NCBI RefSeq assembly: GCF_030525755.1
Contig: NZ_JAUNEC010000023.1
Location: forward strand, 1-25,659
Length of the DNA: 25,659 nucleotides
From: Alysiella sp.
GTDB taxonomy: Bacteria > Pseudomonadota > Gammaproteobacteria > Burkholderiales > Neisseriaceae
Direction: 5' to 3'
In this document: positions 23,147 through 25,659 of the stretch, one piece after another
Layout: each line of letters starts with the position of its first letter
Numbering within the stretch: the first letter of the stretch is position 1
Made by a program: the position numbers and the translations under genes
Notes under the pieces: model-generated
Database searches by the model: none
What the model saw: the letters and a program-made list of their open reading frames with translations, nothing else
Told to the model about the DNA's origin: nothing

Positions 23147-23521
23147 ATGAAAATTACGCTGTATCACAACAACCAATGCAGCAAATCTCGCGCCGCATTG
23201 GCTTATTTGCAAGAAATGGGCGCAGAAGTGCAAATCATTGATTATTTAACACAAGCACTTAATGAAGCCGAACTGCGTCAGCTTGCAAGCCTATTGGGCA
23301 TAACAGACAATCCACGCGACATGATGCGTGTTGATGAAACCGATTATCGGCGTTTACAACTTGACCAAGCCAACCACGATGCCTTATTTGCTGCTTTGGC
23401 TGCCCACCCTCATCTTTTGCAACGTCCAATTGCTGTTTGCGGTTTTCAGGCAGCCATTGGGCGACCTTTATCACAAATCCAAGAACTGTACCAAGCCAAC
23501 TTAAAAGCCATGAAATCATGA
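23147..23521 (+). CDS. ArsC-family (arsenate reductase/Spx-like) protein
   Basis: The 124-residue thioredoxin-fold protein has the ArsC/YfgD pattern. The N-terminus MKITLYHNNQCSKSRAAL carries the catalytic Cys11 with Ser/Arg nearby, and later features are EVQIIDYL, GITDNPRDMMR and LLQRPIAVCG. Glutaredoxin-linked arsenate reductases use the cysteine and arginines to reduce arsenate, but many chromosomal members have no proven arsenic role, and there are no ars genes nearby. The stop overlaps the ATG of the next gene (ATGA), so the two are translationally coupled. A DUS-like sequence is translated in frame near its end. Confidence 0.85.
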   Translation: MKITLYHNNQCSKSRAALAYLQEMGAEVQIIDYLTQALNEAELRQLASLLGITDNPRDMMRVDETDYRRLQLDQANHDALFAALAAHPHLLQRPIAVCGFQAAIGRPLSQIQELYQANLKAMKS

Positions 23522-24162
23522 ACCGCTTTCGCCACCTGTTGCGCCCACTCTTATTCGGCATGATGTCCAGCTTGCTGCTCATCGTCTGTTTTTTCTTATG
23601 GTGTGCCGCACAAGTTGTCCATTACTCCCAAACGCCCAAGCACATCAAACAAGCCGATGTGGTCATTGTTTTGGGCGCGGCAGCTTGGGGCAACAAGCCC
23701 TCCCCTGTTTTTCGTGAACGCATCAATCACGCACTGACTTTGTATCAAAGCAGACAAGTGGACAAAATCATTTTCACAGGCGGCACACCCAAAGCGGGTT
23801 ACACCACCGAAGCCGAAGTGGCACGGCGTTACGCCATCAAACAGGGCGTATCTGCCGATGACATTTATTGGGAAACCACTTCCAAAGACACTTATCAAAA
23901 TCTGGTCAATGCCCGACAAATCATGCGAAAACACCATTTACAACACGCAATTTTGGTCAGCGACCCTTTCCACATGGCACGCGCCCGCGCAATGGCACAC
24001 GACTTGGGCATTAACACCCAACTCTCTCCCACACCAACCAGCCGCTTTACCTTTGCCACGCCCTATGCCCGTCATCGTTTTTTTGTAGAAGAAAGTTATG
24101 CCTTGTTTACCTACTGGATTTTGTCTTTTGGCAACAAAATATTAAAAATGTTGCCCTTTTGA
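23518..24162 (+). CDS. DUF218 (YdcF/ElyC-type) membrane-anchored protein
   Basis: The 214 residues start with a basic stretch and one transmembrane helix (about 11-36). A DUF218 domain follows: ADVVIVLGAAAWGNKPSPVFRERINHAL, KIIFTGGTPK, TEAEVARRYAI, the acidic ETTSKDTYQNL, and ILVSDPFHMARA. Members such as ElyC and SanA act at the cell envelope. ATG at 23518 overlaps the upstream stop by four bases and has the typical membrane start; a longer frame from 23437 would run through the previous gene and is rejected. Pairing with the ArsC-like gene is of unknown meaning. Confidence 0.88.
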   Translation: MNRFRHLLRPLLFGMMSSLLLIVCFFLWCAAQVVHYSQTPKHIKQADVVIVLGAAAWGNKPSPVFRERINHALTLYQSRQVDKIIFTGGTPKAGYTTEAEVARRYAIKQGVSADDIYWETTSKDTYQNLVNARQIMRKHHLQHAILVSDPFHMARARAMAHDLGINTQLSPTPTSRFTFATPYARHRFFVEESYALFTYWILSFGNKILKMLPF

Positions 24163-24194
24163 CACAAGCTGCCTGAACAACACAACTTCAAAAC

Positions 24195-24218
24195 AAAAAG
24201 GCGAATATGCCATTCGCC
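24195..24218 (-). terminator. Intrinsic terminator of the L,D-transpeptidase transcript
   Basis: GGCGAAT (24200-24206) and ATTCGCC (24212-24218) with a 5-base loop; on the minus strand the stem ends in five Ts, about 40 bases after the gene's stop. Confidence 0.75.
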
Positions 24219-24259
24219 TCACGATACTCAACTCATGCCTCTCACAGCTTTCAGGCAGC

Positions 24260-24703
24260 CTAAACCACTTCCAAAACAAAATACTCACGCAAACGACGAT
24301 ACACATCATCGCTCACATTAATGCACCCATTGGTCATAATCCGTTCAGCAATGCTGCCTGAATGCAAGCGTTCCATGCGCCGTTCAGCAGGTTTCAGAGT
24401 CCAAACCCGATGCAAAGCAAACAAAAAATCGCCTTCTTGTTTAAAACCAATCACATCTCCCCCGTAACCCGCTTTTTCTGTGGCATAAATGGTTAAAGGA
24501 AACGTGCCTTTGGGCGTGGTTTTACCAATCAACACCGCATGACAATCCCCTGTATCCGCAAAACACAACTCTGCTTTTTGCGTATCCACCACCACCTTTT
24601 TACTCTGCATAAATGCCGCCACAAAATCATCTGCCTGCGCAGGCAGCGCAAACACAAGCGCGACCGCACAGGCAAATAAGGCTTTCAATCCCATTGTTTT
24701 CAT
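24260..24703 (-). CDS. L,D-transpeptidase (YkuD) family protein, exported
   Basis: The 147-residue protein has a signal peptide (MKTMGLKALFACAVALVFALPAQA, cleavage after about residue 24) and a short YkuD domain. KVVVDTQKAELCF leads in, then ALHRVW holds the upstream His and IMTNGCINVSDDVY holds the catalytic Cys in an NGCINV motif (usually SHGCIR). It probably cross-links or attaches to peptidoglycan, but the small size and divergent motif leave activity open. It starts four bases after the BamE-like gene, so they form an operon. Stop region overlaps a perfect DUS (24250-24261). Confidence 0.85.
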   Translation of the reverse strand: MKTMGLKALFACAVALVFALPAQADDFVAAFMQSKKVVVDTQKAELCFADTGDCHAVLIGKTTPKGTFPLTIYATEKAGYGGDVIGFKQEGDFLFALHRVWTLKPAERRMERLHSGSIAERIMTNGCINVSDDVYRRLREYFVLEVV

Positions 24704-24707
24704 CGGA

Positions 24708-25199
24708 TTATTGGCGAATGCGCGCAGGCGATTGAATCACTTCACGGATAATCACTTGTGGCGGTGCCTGTTCCGCTTTCGGTTTAGGTGGTGGGCAAAC
24801 TGCGCCCACAGGGTCTACTGCACGCCAATGGAAGCTACGGGCATATTTTTGACTGTCAAACAAAACCTTATATTGACAAGTGGTTATACCTTTTGTGCCC
24901 TGATTAGGTGTATCAAAATGGAACAAATAATCCCATTCACGCACACGGAAACCCTCATCAAATTGTGGGCGACCGATTAAGTCATAAAGCTGGTCTTTGC
25001 TCATACCAGAACGGATTTTAGACAGGTTTTCCAAATTCGGGAACGTACCACGATCTTTATTGAATGTGGTGCTCACGGGGTTAGGCCAACGTAACTCATC
25101 GGCCGTACCATCGGCTTTAACGTGTGTACCTGCGCTACCACATGCTGCCAAAAATGTGGCAGCAAAAGCGGTTAATAAAACGTGTTTCATAGATAACAT
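24708..25199 (-). CDS. BamE-like (SmpA/OmlA domain) outer-membrane lipoprotein
   Basis: The protein carries a lipoprotein signal peptide ending in the lipobox LAAC (Cys at about residue 20). It has a SmpA/OmlA-type domain: LENLSKIRSGMSKDQLYDLIGRP followed by VREWDYLFHF, the core BamE-like fold. The C-terminus is Pro/Lys-rich (PPPKPKAEQAPP) and could form a tether. BamE itself supports outer-membrane barrel assembly; several small relatives exist, so bamE is not assigned. Starts at 25205, 25199 and 25190 are possible; 25199 has AGAAAG at the best spacing. Operon with the L,D-transpeptidase downstream. Confidence 0.8.
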   Translation of the reverse strand: MLSMKHVLLTAFAATFLAACGSAGTHVKADGTADELRWPNPVSTTFNKDRGTFPNLENLSKIRSGMSKDQLYDLIGRPQFDEGFRVREWDYLFHFDTPNQGTKGITTCQYKVLFDSQKYARSFHWRAVDPVGAVCPPPKPKAEQAPPQVIIREVIQSPARIRQ

Positions 25200-25249
25200 A
25201 TTCATACTTTCTGATTAAACAAAATAAACCAAGCAATTTAAAACTTCAT

Positions 25250-25303
25250 AGGCTGCCTGAAAAGTGTTTAAACACAATATCAATCTCGTCTTTCAGGCAG
25301 CCT
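25250..25303 (-). terminator. DUS-pair hairpin after the YadA-type gene
   Basis: Two perfect DUS copies (25250-25261 and 25292-25303) are inverted, enclosing the 12-bp palindrome GTGTTTAAACAC at 25264-25275. It lies just after the adhesin stop and probably terminates its transcript. Confidence 0.55.
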
Positions 25304-25321
25304 CTGCACCAGCAGGCTATT

Positions 25322-25659
25322 TTACCATTGATAACCCGCACCAACAGTTGCACCGAATTGACCACGAGTATTGCCGTTTACCGAACCCTTGATAATCCAG
25401 TTACCACCATCAGTAATCGCAGAGAAACCAACAGCATAACCTTGTTTACCGCGATAAGTGCTGCCTGCAACCGCAACCATACTCTTACCAGGTAAATAAG
25501 CTTGTGGCAGACCTGCTGTTGCCATAGCCGCGGCTGTACCTGCATCAGCACGGTCAGACACATCATTGATGCGATTGCCCAGCTGGTTGATTTGGTTGTT
25601 GATATTGGTAATGCCTGCACCCAATGCGCCTGCTACCGAGCGCAATTGTGATACGTTTA
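25322..25659 (-). CDS. C-terminal anchor of a YadA-type trimeric autotransporter adhesin, 5' part outside window
   Basis: The last 112 codons are visible. A coiled-coil stalk end (NINNQINQLGNRINDVSDRA) leads into GTAAAMATAGLPQAYLPGKSMV and four amphipathic beta-strands ending in the C-terminal aromatic (GAGYQW). This is the YadA anchor, which trimerises into an outer-membrane barrel and exports the passenger. The frame stays open to the window edge, so the gene is larger and its adhesive head is unseen; the TTG at 25645 is not the true start. Such adhesins mediate attachment to host surfaces. Confidence 0.92.
   Translation of the reverse strand, partial: NVSQLRSVAGALGAGITNINNQINQLGNRINDVSDRADAGTAAAMATAGLPQAYLPGKSMVAVAGSTYRGKQGYAVGFSAITDGGNWIIKGSVNGNTRGQFGATVGAGYQW

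Larger units (their letters stand above)
1..25659. repeat. DNA uptake sequences (AGGCTGCCTGAA), 27 perfect copies
   Basis: Perfect copies, plus-strand sense, start at 1341, 1716, 3816, 6824, 9735, 9845, 10632, 18062, 19241, 19737, 20900 and 25250. Reverse copies start at 2282, 7533, 7577, 8211, 9916, 10263, 11060, 11403, 16559, 19266, 20756, 22635, 23074, 24250 and 25292. One-mismatch copies are also common (for example 6117, 8380, 9357, 21783). DUS is recognised by the minor pilin ComP during transformation. The longest interval without a perfect copy is 11415-16558. Confidence 0.9.

Noticed and set aside
23437..23517. Longer N-terminus for the DUF218 gene
   Set aside because: It overlaps the ArsC-like gene by 80 bases; the ATGA overlap at 23518 is the better start.
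1..25659. CRISPR array suggested by frequent short repeats
   Set aside because: The repeats are 12-base DUS in both orientations at irregular spacing, without constant-length spacers or cas genes.

Overview
The window looks like chromosomal core sequence from a member of the Neisseriaceae. The main evidence is a DNA uptake sequence (DUS): I count 27 perfect copies of AGGCTGCCTGAA on either strand, about one per kb, many as inverted pairs after genes. This dialect is the one described for Simonsiella-type oral Neisseriaceae (Simonsiella, Alysiella, Conchiformibius) rather than the ATGCCGTCTGAA of pathogenic Neisseria. Protein content fits a betaproteobacterium. I cannot name the species from sequence alone.

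Layout, left to right. 1-3665: deoxynucleoside use, with a nucleoside transporter cut by the window edge, then deoC and deoA. 3876-7463 (minus): gmk, rpoZ and the bifunctional (p)ppGpp enzyme spoT. The usual gmk-rpoZ-spoT order is kept, but rpoZ and spoT are split by a terminator and by a small mobile element nested in an older repeat. 7617-9306: a Sel1-repeat protein and a DUF1275 membrane protein. 9358-11748 (minus): a DAHP-synthase-like protein that lacks its catalytic residues, trmA, and a 107-residue unknown. 12004-16136: a five-gene operon (below). 16234-16309: tRNA-Phe with a near-consensus promoter and a strong terminator. 16606-19221: gltX and mdh, divergent. 19765-21771: an S9 prolyl-oligopeptidase-type peptidase. 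21902-22496: a decayed DUF4198 lipoprotein-like/periplasmic gene. 22666-24162: rpsO, and an ArsC-family protein overlapping a DUF218 protein. 24260-25659 (minus): an L,D-transpeptidase, a BamE-like lipoprotein and the C-terminal anchor of a YadA-type trimeric autotransporter that runs off the right edge.

The most interesting region is the 12.0-16.1 kb operon. It encodes a membrane-anchored FimV-like TPR protein, a protein with an N-terminal receiver-like domain, a small Ras-like GTPase, a divergent roadblock-like protein and a canonical roadblock/LC7 protein. The parts resemble the MglA/MglB/RomR polarity modules that control type IV pili and gliding elsewhere. The operon is AT-richer by eye than its neighbours and sits in the longest stretch (5.1 kb) without a perfect DUS. 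A role in pilus or cell polarity is inference.

The gene-free stretches hold dispersed repeats: a small inverted-repeat element with a TAA duplication, a family bounded by GGTCGTTT-type ends, REP-like GC-rich palindromes and DUS hairpins.
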